A stretch of DNA of 64,000 nucleotides from Nipponacmea schrenckii. Taxonomy: Eukaryota > Mollusca > Gastropoda > Lottiidae. Shown piece after piece: positions 10,132 through 21,718 of the stretch (positions are counted from its first letter, which is position 1; every line of letters starts with the position of its first letter). Made by a program: the position numbers and the translations under genes. Under the pieces are notes generated by a model. The model ran no database searches. It was not told the origin of the DNA and worked only from the letters and a program-made list of their open reading frames with translations. The stretch lies in the NCBI GenBank assembly GCA_030562195.1, contig CM060203.1:1936208-2000207 (forward strand). Direction: 5' to 3'.

Positions 10132-11651
10132 AGAGCCGATGAAGACTTTAGTCAAATCCCTCCTCCCCCCTCTCCCCTTTTTAAATATTTTTTTTTTTCA
10201 ATTTTTAATTTTGGATTATTTTGATTTTACTTGGAACATTTTGTAATTTTATTTTTTTAATTTGATAAATTAACAATTTGAATATTTAAATACACAAATA
10301 TTTTTGTTTTTAAATTTTTTTGATTTAAATCATTTTTTTTAATTTAAGCTTAATTTTATTTCGCCATAAAAATACCCCATTTAAAAACTTTCCTAATCAA
10401 TTATCTTTTCCCCACCCCCTTCCCCAACTATTACGCCCCAACACCCCTTTTCCCCCTAATTTTACCCCAGAACCCCAAAAAAATTATCACCAGAAATAAT
10501 CACAATGGCCCCGCTCGATAAAATTTTCCCTTTAAAAGTACAATGGAAAACTCTAAACAAAATTGGAAACTTAGAAATAATCAGCAATATTGAAAATCCA
10601 AGATCGATTTAGCCAGAGTCCCAACACCATCATACTATGACAAGTCAAGGCCCTTCACCTTTCCGGTCTTAAAAATCCAAGGTACCCACTAAAAATTTTT
10701 CCATAAAATCAAGGAACTTCTACTTCATCAAACCAGCCTAAAAACGTTTCAAAATCATAATCCCACCCATTCTTCAAAAATATTCAATTTCCCTTCCACT
10801 ACATTCTATGCTACCAAAAAATCAAGCCTCGTCTGCTCTTTTTCTATTCTCGTTTAAGGTTTTCTACCAAACTATCAATCCAAAAACTCCTACAGGCTTT
10901 CCCGCGCTTTAAAGGTTTTGACCATTCGAATATTTATTCCTAAATTCCAGGGCGTCACTACCCTTGCATTCTCTACAACCAACCTCCCCTAATAGCAACC
11001 AAACCCTATCCAAACTGCCCTTCATCCTCCTCTCCAACCCCAGTCCAATCACCTGAAAACTCAAAGATTTCTTCCACGAAAATAGATTAGGGTCCCAAAC
11101 CACTCCCAAGTCGTCACGCCAATCAAAACAAAGACTCGTGGACATTGCCTACTGTTTCAAAACCAGTCTTAATCCTAGGATCGTCTAACCTCAATCGCAT
11201 AGATAGAACTAAAATAAGCCAGATACCCAAATTGAGTCTTATCCGGGAGCCAAAATAGACCACTTAATCCAGATTATTAAGAATTACCAAATTCAGAGAC
11301 CATCTAACAGCATTGATCCTGAGCACATCTTTTTTCATGTCGGACTTAACAAAGAAGTGAACCGCAGAAACCATCCTGAAAAAAATGTCTAATCTTATTT
11401 CTTTAGTTACTTCTCCAAACTCTCTTCTCTACATTTCCCACATACCTACAGCCCATTCTTTCCAACTTAAGAACAAAACAGACATATTTATAATATGATC
11501 ATCAACAGTCCTCCACCAAATACCACTATCATTCCTCCAGCCAATACAATCATCAAAGTCAGAGGCGATGATATCCACTGGACACCAATAACAGCTCAAT
11601 CCATCTATAGCCACTGGATGGACTTCATCACAGCTTCTTCAGCACCTTTAA
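10132..11651. other. C- and A/T-rich unassigned part of the insert
   Basis: Composition differs sharply from its surroundings: C-runs and T-runs on the + strand (for example 10165-10200 and 10400-10460). On the - strand there are two modest frames (11145-10909, starting MSTSLCFDWRDDLGVVWDPN; and 11614-11429, containing GWRNDSGIWWRTVDDHI) that look like decayed coding sequence rich in Trp, but I recognise no family. It could be the 5' region of the PLE copy, part of a second element, or a tandem second PLE remnant. Confidence 0.4.
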
Positions 11652-13909
11652 ACTAGGTGCGGGGGTCCCAATACTAGTCTCCAGCTTGGAAAAACAGTTG
11701 TCAACCTAAGTTCAAGAATTCTCTCTCCAAATGAACAAAAACTACTAGATAAAGGTCTAAATTCGTACCCTCTAAAAAACCCTTTATCACGTATACCATT
11801 AGTGGAAGCCACTAAAAGATTTCAGAGAAATTTAAAGTTGAACTATTTCTATAGAAACACGCCTTCTCGTGGTCCGATCACCAAGTTTGTAGAAAAATCA
11901 AAATTTACGCCTGCTGATAGCTGTATGCACAAAGACATTTTAGATACCTTTCAGGAAAAGGATAATGAAGTATCTCGTTTGCCTATCGTAAACGAGAAAG
12001 CCAACCCTCTCATGCGGAACGTACTGCTTTGAACGCTCTAAAGAAAGACAAAAATATTGTTATCAAGAAAAGCGATAAGGGAAGTTGTTGTGTGATCTTG
12101 AATAGGCAGGATTATGTCAATGAAGCCGAATCACAATTAAGTAACCTTGAATATTACACTCCTTTAGACATCCGATTTACATGGAAACTACCAAATTAAT
12201 AACAAATATTTTGAAAGATTTACTTGATAAAGACTACCTTAAACCAAAGCAATTTGATTATCTGAAGCCCGACAAAGAGCCCCGTCAAAGACATTTGTAC
12301 ACCCTTCCGAAAAACCACAAAAATCCCGAAAATGAGTGGTTTTCACCCAATAAAATTCCCAAAGGACGGCCAATAATATCTGACTGTGCAAGTGAGTCTT
12401 ATAGGGTCTCAGAATATATAGATCACTTTTTACTGCCACTAGCTTCAACACATCCTGCCTATATCAAAGACACAAACGACTTCGTTGAGAAGATAAAAAC
12501 GCTTAAAATCCCAGCAGATGCCTTATTAGTTTCTTTAGACGTTCAAAGCATGTATACTAGAATTGACAATGAGTCTGGATTGCGCGCTGTAAAGCAAGCA
12601 TTCGAGCGGAAGCCCGACCCTGATAGACCGGATAAAGAAATCCTAGAACTGTTAGAAATTGTTTGAAACGGGAAAGACTTTATTTTTAATGAAAAAATTT
12701 ATCTTCAGGCTTCAGGAACTGCCATGGGGAAAAAGATTTGCTCCCTCCTATGCAAATATTTTCATGGCAGAATGGGAAAGAGAGGTATCACTTCTCTGCC
12801 CAAGACTACCAATTTTTTATGTACGATTCCTTGATGATATTTTCTTAATTTGGACTCATACGATTGACGAATTTTGGGAATATTTTAATATTCTCAATAA
12901 CCACCACCCATCTATAAAATTAACCTCCAATATTAGCGAAAAACAAACTGATTTTCTGGACACTACAGTTTTTAAAGATACCAATTTTCATGAAACCAAT
13001 CAATTAGATATTAAAGTTTTTTTCAAGCCCACCGACACTCACCAACTTTTATTCAAATCGTCTTTTCATCCGAAACATACTTTTTCTGGCATTATTAAGT
13101 CACAAATCTTGAGATTTCACCGAATTTGTACGCGTAAAGAGGACTTCGAGGAGGCTTGTTCTATTGTCTTTCAAAGACTACGCGAACGCGGCTACTCAAG
13201 AAGATTCTTGAGAAGTATCAAAAGTTCCACATTAGCTGAAATCTCAGCTAAAAACGACTCGAACCTTTTACCATTACCAAATTCTTCTGTTCATCCATGT
13301 AATACAACCCGCTGTCAAACATGTCCCTTTATTTTGCCCACTGATTTTTTTAAAAATACACGTACAGGTGCAATTTTTCAAGTTAATGACAAACTTAGTT
13401 GTACCAGCAGTAACATCATTTATCTTATCTCCTGTACAAGATGTAGCCAATAATACGTCGGCGAGACAATGAATTCTTTAAGGGTTCGCTTTAATCATCA
13501 CCGATCTGGCATCAATCTAAAACAAACAAATAAAACAGTATCTAAACACTTTAACCAATCCAATCATCAATTAACAGACCTAGAAATTATTCCAATAGAA
13601 CAGATATATGAAAAACCTGGTATGAATACTAAGAAAGTTCGATTAATTCGTGAAAACTTTTGGATTAACAAATTACAAACCATGCATCCGTTCGGCATGA
13701 ATATCCAAGTAGACTTTCAGATTATACCCTTGGTTATTCAATACAATAGTACAGCTGGTCAAGTTCCTCGTATAATTATCCACCTCTACAAACAATTGCA
13801 AGAAAAATTCCCAACAGTTTTTACAAACGATTTAGTTGTCGCCTATACCCGAAATAAAAATTTAAATGATATCTTAGTCCGTGGTAGATTACCTCTCCTT
13901 TCTTAGATT
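11652..13909 (+). pseudogene. Penelope-like element protein (reverse transcriptase plus GIY-YIG endonuclease), broken
   Basis: All expected PLE blocks occur in order: an N-terminal block with VVNLSSRILSPNEQKLLDKG; the early RT block with SDKGSCCVILNR (about 12070-12110); motif A LLVSLDVQSMYT (Asp codon 12538-12540); a G-T-A-M-G block near 12715; FAPSYANIFMAEWE; the catalytic RFLDDIFLIW (two Asp codons at 12833-12838); FKPTDTHQLL; a Cys motif CNTTRCQTC; and the GIY-YIG nuclease with IIYLISC, YVGET, a conserved Arg in LRVRFNHHRS and Glu in IRENFWINK. Breaks: a frameshift near 12020, another near 12175, TGA at 12664-12666, a slip in the A-run at 12730-12734, and TAA at 13451-13453 just before YVGET, where relatives usually have a Gln. 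It is therefore inactive. The Cys motif before GIY-YIG suggests the Neptune-type branch; that is a family-level inference. Confidence 0.93.
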
Positions 13910-14236
13910 CATTTCTTTTCTCCTTATTTCTGATGTAACCACTATCTATAGAGTGCCTTTCCTCGTCATTATCTTCAACATGCTTTAAGGCTATGTCTCT
14001 TTTCTCCCTTTTTTCCATTAAACTTTTCATTTTCACAAGTAAAAAACATTTATTATAATTGATATTCCTTTGATATTAATGTTCCTGTGGGAACCAGTAG
14101 TATTTTTTTTACATTTCAGATTATAAAGATTATAGATAATTACTTGAACTTTTCATTCCATTTTTTTTGCACAACTGCACATACAATTCCTTATCACTGG
14201 AGGTAATGCCTTAACCGCAATGTTACAACCTACAAT
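13910..14236 (+). other. PLE 3' region
   Basis: T-rich and noncoding, between the end of the nuclease frame and the point where satellite sequence resumes. It includes a short block CATTATCTTCAACATGC about 60 bp after the stop and T-runs near 14103-14112 and 14161-14170. PLEs usually have a short structured 3' UTR; no second PLE copy is visible to define a pseudo-LTR. Confidence 0.45.
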
Positions 14237-15212
14237 CCCTAATTGGCCTTGACTGCTTATTAACCCTTTCGGAACCACTGGCGAGTAGCGTATAAATTAT
14301 TTTTGGACCATAGCAGCCCTCCAATTCAATGTTTTCTACACCAATTCGTGCGGAGAAGATGCGCAACGATGACCTCTTTCGTTTGATATGCGGAAGCCAT
14401 ATCTTTGAACCGGCTATAGCCCTTCCTGAGCTAACTAGCTAACCCTAAGTCGATTATGCAGGTCTCGGTGGCCTGGCGGGTTTGGTGATGGCTTGGCAAC
14501 CTTTTGCTCGCCAACTGAGAGGTCGGGTGTTTGATTCCCCGTGCAAGCTCTTTGCATTTTTATTTTTTTATTGAGTCGAGCAGTGTCTTTTCTTTCCTTT
14601 TTATCATAGAGAAAAGACTTATCGACACTGGATTAGGCTGTGCATAGCTAACCCTAATTGGCCTTGACTGCTTATTAACCCTTTCGGAACCACTGGCGAG
14701 TAGCGTATAGATTATTTTTGGACCATGGCAGCCCTCCAATTCAATGTTTTCTACACCAATTCGTGCGGAGAAGATGCGCAACGATGACCTCTTTCGTTTG
14801 ATTTGCGGAAGCCATATCTTTGAACCGGCTATAGCCCTTCCTGAGCTAATACTGTTTGACTTTGGAAAGCAGTTTGCCGCCAGCTCGGTAAAGACCTAGG
14901 GTTAGGCGCCCAACTAGCTAACCCTAAGTCGTTTATGCAGGTCTCGGTGGCTTGGCGGGTTTGGTGATGGCTTGGCAACCTTTTGCTCGCCAACTGAGAG
15001 GTCGGGTGTTTGATTCCCCGTGCAAGCTCTTTGCATTTTTATTTTTTTATTGAGTCGAGCAGTGTCTTTTCTTTCCTTTTTATCATAGAGAAAAGACTTA
15101 TCGACACTGGATTAGGCTGTGCATAGCTAACCCTAATTGGCCTTGACTGCTTATTAACCCTTTCGGAACCACTGGTGAGTAGCGTATAGATTATTTTTGG
15201 ACCAGGCAGCCC
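14237..15212 (+). repeat. 480-bp satellite, right block (about two copies)
   Basis: Same unit and orientation as 7540-10131. The first unit has lost about 80 bp between two AGCTAA-containing sites, a deletion consistent with recombination at short homology that removes the telomere-like hairpin. The second is near complete. The array ends abruptly near 15212 after TTTTTGGACCAGGCAGCCC. Confidence 0.92.
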
Positions 15213-15380
15213 AATTATGTGGTAAAATAAAAAATTATATTATGAGATCGATCCATATTCGATCAAACTACATCATCAAAATCACCACAAATGGTCTTTA
15301 AGACATTCTAATGTCTATTTATCGACTGCAATGTCTATTTCTCAGTTAAAATGTCTTGTTTCACAGGTCTGAAGGCACCT

Positions 15381-15627
15381 AACTTAGTTACTGGCCAGTC
15401 AGAGATGAAGACTCTTCATGGCCAATTTATGAAAAATGGCAAATTTTTTAGCAGTCCACGCTGATGGTGGTGGAGATAATTTGATAGAATTAACAGAATC
15501 CTTACCACATGGTCCCTCCAGACCAATAGCCAGGACTGTTAAAAATTTGCCATTTTTCTAAAATCGGCCATTTTTCTAAAATCGGCCATGAAGAGTCTTC
15601 ATCTCTTACTTGCCAGCAACTAGTTTG
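15381..15627. mobile_element. Fold-back (hairpin-forming) element of about 247 bp
   Basis: Arms of about 75-85 bp face each other: the left arm includes AGAGATGAAGACTCTTCATG and GAAAAATGGCAAATTTTT, and the reverse complement of the right arm repeats both, with one extra internal copy of a 19-bp GGCCGATTTTAGAAAAAT block. About 80 bp separate the arms. No coding frame. It could be a MITE; target duplications are unclear. Confidence 0.7.
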
Positions 15628-15671
15628 GCATAAAAACGAAAGTCTAATATTTCTGCGTCTTTTTCAGACCA

Positions 15672-15975
15672 CCCCTGGGTTATATTTTAGAGAATGGTTC
15701 ACTGATGTACTATTGTCTGTTTATAGATACACCAGACATCACCTTACTCTAGGTTATATTCTAGAGTGTGGTTCACTGTTGTACTATTGTCTGTTTATAG
15801 AAACACCTGACATCACCTAACTCTGGGTTATATTCTAGAAAGGTTCACTGATGTACTATTGTCTGTTTATAGAAACACCAGACATCACCTTACTTTAGGT
15901 TATATTATATTCTAGAGTATATTCCACTGTTGTTCTATTGTCTTTCATAGATAACACCTGACTCTTGCTTATATT
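15672..15975 (+). repeat. Tandem repeat of about 73 bp, four copies
   Basis: GGTTCACTGNTGTACTATTG starts at 15696, 15770 and 15842, with a degraded fourth copy near 15920. Each unit also contains CTGTTTATAGAAACACC and GACATCACCT. Noncoding. Confidence 0.85.
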
Positions 15976-15984
15976 CTTATGTAC

Positions 15985-16240
15985 CGCTCGAAAACTAGAT
16001 GTAAAGTTGAAATATGCACTGAAGAAACCCACCCATCTGAAGTTCCCATATTCCAAATAATTTCAACTTCTAAGCATTTAATCTCTGCCTGCACTGGCAC
16101 TTTTAGTTCAAACCACAAGACTAGCGATTTTCCTCTTCCAAATCCGGGTTGAACTTCAAAGTCGATTAGCTCGAAAGTTTGAAAAAAATATGAAAATCTG
16201 TTTACTAATGAAATCGACGCAGGGCATAATTAACTTTCGT
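15985..16240. repeat. Dispersed repeat family B, copy 2
   Basis: It aligns by eye with 4855-5035 over about 180 bp (blocks CATCTGAAGTTCCCATATTC, CACAAGACTAGCGATTTTCC, GTCGATTAGCTCGAAA) and extends beyond it to GTTTACTAATGAAATCG. Confidence 0.65.
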
Positions 16241-16369
16241 TTGCAACAAAAATTATACGTCTAGGATCGCAATAGGCCGAGTTTTGGTAATTTTAGTGTT
16301 CGTGTAAGGTCGGCCACCTGTCATTTTATGGTCCAAAAGGGTATAGTGGCACCGAGAGTCTAAAACTTT

Positions 16370-16560
16370 CACAGTCTGCCACTTGAGAACTATCAGAGAT
16401 GTCATGTTGAAATTAGCACCGAAGTTACTCATCCATGAGAAGTTGCCGTGATCCAAATTTAAACGTCAAAGTCAATTAGCTCAAAATTGAAATAAATGAG
16501 AAAATTATGTTTTCTAATGAAATGGGAGCAGGATAAGATTACCTTTTGTTTGCAATTGTA
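16370..16560. repeat. Dispersed repeat family B, partial copy 3
   Basis: Blocks GTTGAAATTAGCACCGAAG, CATCCATGAGAAGTTGCC and GTCAATTAGCTCAAAATTG, then TTTTCTAATGAAATGGGAGC, parallel copy 2 about 380 bp to the left, with the central part deleted. Confidence 0.55.
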
Positions 16561-18680
16561 TTGTGGGGTGTGGGGTCCTATTGTGTATTGTTTAATTCTA
16601 AATCAGCTACATTCACTTCTAAGGGCAAGGTCGAAACAATTGTCTTCTTTGCATTATTGTCACACCTTTTCTTTGGTGGAAGATGGAAGGAGGCACGGAA
16701 TTAATCCCTCGTCCAGCACATCGTTCGCTGCCTTATTTGCCTGCTAATATTTATGAGATTTATGTTGGTTAAGTTGAAACAACATCCTTCCGACATTTTT
16801 GTCACATTAATTCTGACAACAAATTACACGAGATCTGGGTAGGATTATAGAAACATGAATTATTTCTAGCTAGCATAATCCTGTTATTATTTATATCTCA
16901 CTGCTATTGATATTACCTCTTTTCTATTTACTTATATATAGGGTAATTGGTGGATTATATTCTTGGTAAAGATAGTGCTTCTTGGGATGAATTGTTTTGC
17001 TGCTCCCATTTTAACACGTTCCATCGGTTTATAAATTAGGATCCATTTGAATTAGTATATGGGATGTGGTTCACTTTATACAAATAGCCTTGTATGAGAT
17101 GCTGAATACTAGCCTATCGAAAGTTTTATCATTTTCTGTGAGTTTTGGACATGTTGAAGAACCATAACTATAAGACAATGTGATTAGTCTAACTCAAGTT
17201 CGTACTGAATTTTGACTAATAGTAGACCTGCATTTTGAGGAGCTGTCATCTTTACAATGTCAAGCTATTGTGAACTTCGTATCGTGCCTGTAATGAACAT
17301 TTCTTTTATCACAGATCATGTAGCAATTTGACTGGCCATATTCGGTAGTGTACAATCCAATTGGAGCCTTTTCGAGACAAAACCGAATCATCATTATGGA
17401 TTATTGTTTACTGATTATCTGTAAAAGAAACCATGTGGAGCCTCTATAGGAATAAAGCGTTTATAAACTCGGTATGAAGAGTGGCATTAGGTGTTCTATT
17501 GGAGTAATAATGTTTATTTTCACAGTTTATTCAGATTAGGTATATTCTTATTAAACTCGGAAAATAATAAGGGGGGATAATCATTAGCCTTAAAATTAAT
17601 ATTTGTAAAACATTGTAAAATCATTCTTAGATTCCTGGAGTTTAAGCACAGTCAGTTAAAGTGTTCGTTCCTTCAATGATGTCTTTTACTTTGTTACGTC
17701 AAGCAGGTAACAGCTAATGTTTTGGAGTGTGACAGTTCGTTGACCACGAATAATTTGAAGAAGTTGCTATCCTTGTAAAATATGAATGATTCTTTCTTTT
17801 CAGTTCTATCAAATTTCATTTGCTAAGTAATATATTACATAAATGTCTTGATTTGCAAAAACGTTTTCATATCACAAAATATACAAATAAATTCGTTATA
17901 TATATATATATACCCACTTTGACTATGAACTTGAATTAAATGATATATAACGTTTACTAAATAGCTGATAATGATGCTCATCCCAAAACATTGAATATAT
18001 AGGTAACAATTAAATAAATTCGATGACTTTTATTCTGAACTTGAACGAAATTCAATTAATGTAATTCAGATACATGATAACCCATTACTAAGCTCCTATC
18101 TAGTAGCCAATAAAAATAGATTGGCAAGCATTAAATATCAATACCTTATTCTGGATGCGTAAACCCATGACTAGTCCATTTAAACCTCTGAAATACGATT
18201 TATTACCTGTAGATTAATTTCCAATATGATGATGTATGCCAATGTCCTTTGACAGAATGAGGATCATTACACAAGGACCTATTATTATTTGCTTAGGATT
18301 CTTTAATACGTTTATTCACTAAGGATTTGTGACGATGATCTTCATTCCCCCTACCAGAGTTTAAATTGATATTTAACTGTTTTGAAGGTGAATTAACTAA
18401 GTTTTATAGGTTTGATTAATGAACTGTTTTGTAGACTGAATTATAACTACAGTTCCATTTAGGCTGTCCACAATTAGTTCTAGAAATAAATGGTTTCTAA
18501 GTATTTATTAACAAAGTGTGGTATGAATTTTACTGTAAGATTTTGTTGATAATTTACTACATTAAGACATTACTTTCCTAGTGTAGGTGATATAGCAAAG
18601 TTGAATGGTTTAATCTTAACTAAGGATTATTGAGGGTTTGATTTCCATTTATGATTATTGCTACCGCATGGGTTACGATT
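16561..18680. other. Noncoding interval with a lone 40-bp monomer and a SINE C tail
   Basis: No gene is supportable. A single sequence at 17245-17283 (CATCTTTACAATGTCAAGCT and following) matches the 40-bp unit arrayed at 24.2 and 37.7 kb. At 17753-17790, GTTGCTATCCTTGTAAAATA matches the 3' tail of SINE family C. A TA microsatellite lies at 17897-17911. Confidence 0.55.
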
Positions 18681-20361
18681 TGAGTTTGATTTATTTACTA
18701 AGGATTTGTAGATTATTATTTAACTAAGGATTTTGTAGGTTGGTGGATTTCTAAGGATTTTGTAGGTTTGATTTATTTAACTAAGGATTTTGTAGATTTG
18801 ATTTATTTAACTAAGGATTTTGTAGGTTTGATTTATTTAACTAAGGATTTTGTAGGTTTGATTTATTTAACTAAGGATTTGTAGGTTTAATTTATTTAAC
18901 TAAGGATTTTGTAGGTTTAATTTATTTAACTAAGTATTTGAAGGTTTAATTTATTTAACTAAGGATTTTGTAGATCTGATTTATTTAACTAAGGATTTTG
19001 TAGATCTGATTTATTTAACTAAAGAATTTGTATGTTTGATTGATTTAAATAAGGATTTGTAGGTTTGATTTATTTAACTAAGGATTTTGTAGGTTTGATT
19101 TATTTAACTAAGGATTTTGTAGGTTTGATTTATTTAACTAAGGATTTGTAGGTTTGATTTATTTAACTAAGGATTTTGTAGATCTGATTTATTTAACTAA
19201 GGATTTTGTATGTTTGATTTATTTAACTAAGGATTTTGTAGGTTTGATTTATTTAACTTAGGATTTGTAGGTTTGATTTATTTAACTAAGGATTTTGTAG
19301 TTTGATTTATTTAACTAAGGATTTTGTAGGTTTGATTTATTTAACTAAGGATTTTGTAGGTTTGATTTATTTAACTAAGGATTTTGTAGGTTTGATTTAT
19401 TTAACTAAGGATTTTGTAGGTTTGATTTATTTAACTAAGGATTTTGTAGGTTTGATTTATTTAACTAAGGATTTTGAAGGTTTGATTTATTTAACGAAGG
19501 ATTTTGTAGGTTTGATTTATTTAACTAAGGATTTGTAGGTTTAATTTATTTAACTAAGGATTTTGTAGATCTGATTTATTCAACTAAGGATTTTGTATGT
19601 TTGATTTATTTAACTAAATAATTTGTAGATTTGATTTATTTAAATAAAGAATTTGTAGGTTTGATTGATTTAACTAAAGAATTTGTAGGTTTGATTTATT
19701 TAACTAAGGATTTTGTAGGTTTGATTTATTTAACTAAGGATTTTGTAGGTTTGATTTATTTAACTAAGGATTTTGTAGGTTTGATTTATTTAACTAAAGA
19801 ATTTGTAGGTTTGATTTATTTAACTAAGGATTTTGTAGGTTTGATTATTTAACTAAGGATTTTGAAGGTTTGATTTATTTAACTAAAGATTTGTAGGTTT
19901 GATTTATTTAACTAAGGATTTTGTAGGTTTGATTTATTTAACTAAGGATTTTGTAGGTTTGATTTATTTAACTAAGGATTCTGTAGGTTTGATTTATTTA
20001 ACGAAGGATTTTGTAGATCTGATTTATTTAACTAAGGATTTTGTATGTTTGATTTATTTAACTATGGATTTTGTAGGTTTGATTTATTTAACTAAAGAAT
20101 TTGTAGATTTGATTTATTTAAATAAAGAATTTGTAGGTTTTATTGATTTAACTAAGGATTTTGAAGGTTTGATTTATTTAACAGAAGAATTTGTAGGTTT
20201 GATTTATTTAACTAAGGATTTTGTAGGTTTGATTTATTTAACTAAAGAATTTGTAGGTTTGATAAGGATTTTCGAGATCTGATATTTAACTAAGGATTTT
20301 GTAAATTTCATTTTTTGAACTGAGGAATTTGTAGGTTTGATTCGTTTAACTAAGGAACTTT
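18681..20361 (+). repeat. 30-bp minisatellite, about 55 copies
   Basis: The unit is built from TTTGATTTATTTAACTAAGG plus ATTTTGTAGG. Copies carry scattered substitutions (AAAGAATTTG, GATCTG, TATGTTTG variants) that recur at intervals, suggesting higher-order duplication. Because the unit is 30 bp, frames inside read as a 10-residue repeat (GLIYLTKDFV). There is no start context, splice site or conserved flank, so it is not a gene. Confidence 0.97.
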
Positions 20362-21129
20362 ACTATTAAGATGCTACCTCCCTTAAGGTTTGAGGCCAAT
20401 TGATTTAGTTGTTTATTAAAGGTTTTATAAAGAATATTAATGCCAGTGTATTAATTTGATTCTCCCCTAGGGATTTCAAGACATATGTTTCTATGATCGA
20501 GTTTTGATCAGTCAGTGTTTTGAAAATAAAGATCAAGGTGTCGGTGTAGGTGCTAATAGTGTAGTAGACAGGTTTGATTTCAAACAGCTGGTTTTGTTAT
20601 TTATTAATTCTAATCAATATGGGTATTTAATACAAGTTCTTTAACCCAGTATCAATATTCAAATAACTTCTCTTCAATCTGGAATGGTCAGGAAGCAATA
20701 TTGGATTGTGATCGAAGACAAGTGTTCTTATAATGCTTTAAAAGTTTGCTAAAAGGTGAGGATTTTGGGCAGAATTTAGTTGAAAATGAATTTCACGATC
20801 CAGAGTTTATCAATTAATTTAGTGGTGATAATTAATTGGTGATAATCGTTTAGTATATATATATATATATATATATATCAGAAAATTTCAGCTCATTTTT
20901 AACTTGTTGAGATTGACTTATATACAAGATCCACACGTGCAATCCACCTCCAGTTCTTATTCCTGTATTAAATTATTTATTGACTTACAACCAACTTGTA
21001 GAAGGGATCTATGGGATGTGTTATGTACCATTTGTTAGATTTTACAGGTTTATTTAATTGAAAGACATGATATGAATGAATAATAGAGTTGAATTAGGAT
21101 CATTTGAAATCGAAGAATATTGGAAAAAT
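20362..21129. other. Noncoding interval with an AT microsatellite
   Basis: No coding sequence seen. An (AT)n run lies at about 20854-20878. Confidence 0.5.
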
Positions 21130-21440
21130 TTCAAAAAGGAATTATATTGTAAGGAAATAACAACAGTGACCATACTAGGCATTTCTGAATTTCTGAAGTC
21201 TAGGTTGAAAGAGTTACATTCTGAAACAGCGTTGGGTGATTAGTGAGCTGTAAAACCCTTGAAGATAGAAAGGGAGAAGATTAATCATTCTATACTTAAT
21301 TCAAAAAGGAATTGTTGGCAAATAACAACAGCGACGATATAGGAATTTATGAATTTCTGAAGTCTAGGTTCTCAGAGTTAAATTCTGAAACAGCGTTGAG
21401 TGATTTGTGAGCTGTAAAACCCTTGAAGATAGAAATTGGG
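21130..21440 (+). repeat. Tandem duplication of about 170 bp
   Basis: Two copies begin TTCAAAAAGGAATT (about 21130 and 21300) and share AATTTCTGAAGTCTAGGTT, TTCTGAAACAGCGTTG and GAGCTGTAAAACCCTTGAAG. They differ by about 10-15 percent by eye. Noncoding. Confidence 0.85.
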
Positions 21441-21718
21441 TAGAAATCTGCTTATTAAATCTGGAATGTTGGAGAATAAAAAGTGCGTGGATTTTTTTCT
21501 GTTATGTTTATTTTTAAATTTCTTTTTTTATGGTTTTACATACCAACTTAGCAACATCATTCTTTGAATGAGATGGAATTGTTGTTGTAACATATATAGT
21601 CATGATTTATTTTCCCCAGAATACAACAAGTTAGTAACCGTGTGATCTTACATTACATGATACAAAAACAAAATAACAGATAGGATGATATCACTTGGTT
21701 ATACCGTTTACTTTAGAT

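Larger units (their letters stand above)
10132..14236 (+). mobile_element. 4.1-kb insert carrying a PLE, placed inside a telomere-like motif of the satellite
   Basis: To the left the satellite reads up to TAGCTAACCC (10122-10131). To the right it resumes at CCCTAATTGGCC (14237 on). An uninterrupted unit reads TAGCTAACCCTAATTGG, so the insert lies within that motif, with CCC repeated at both edges. The last 30 bp on the left are somewhat diverged from other units. The insert contains a C-rich unassigned part (10132-11651) and a Penelope-like element (11652 to about 14236). Whether it is one element or two nested ones cannot be told here. Confidence 0.65.
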
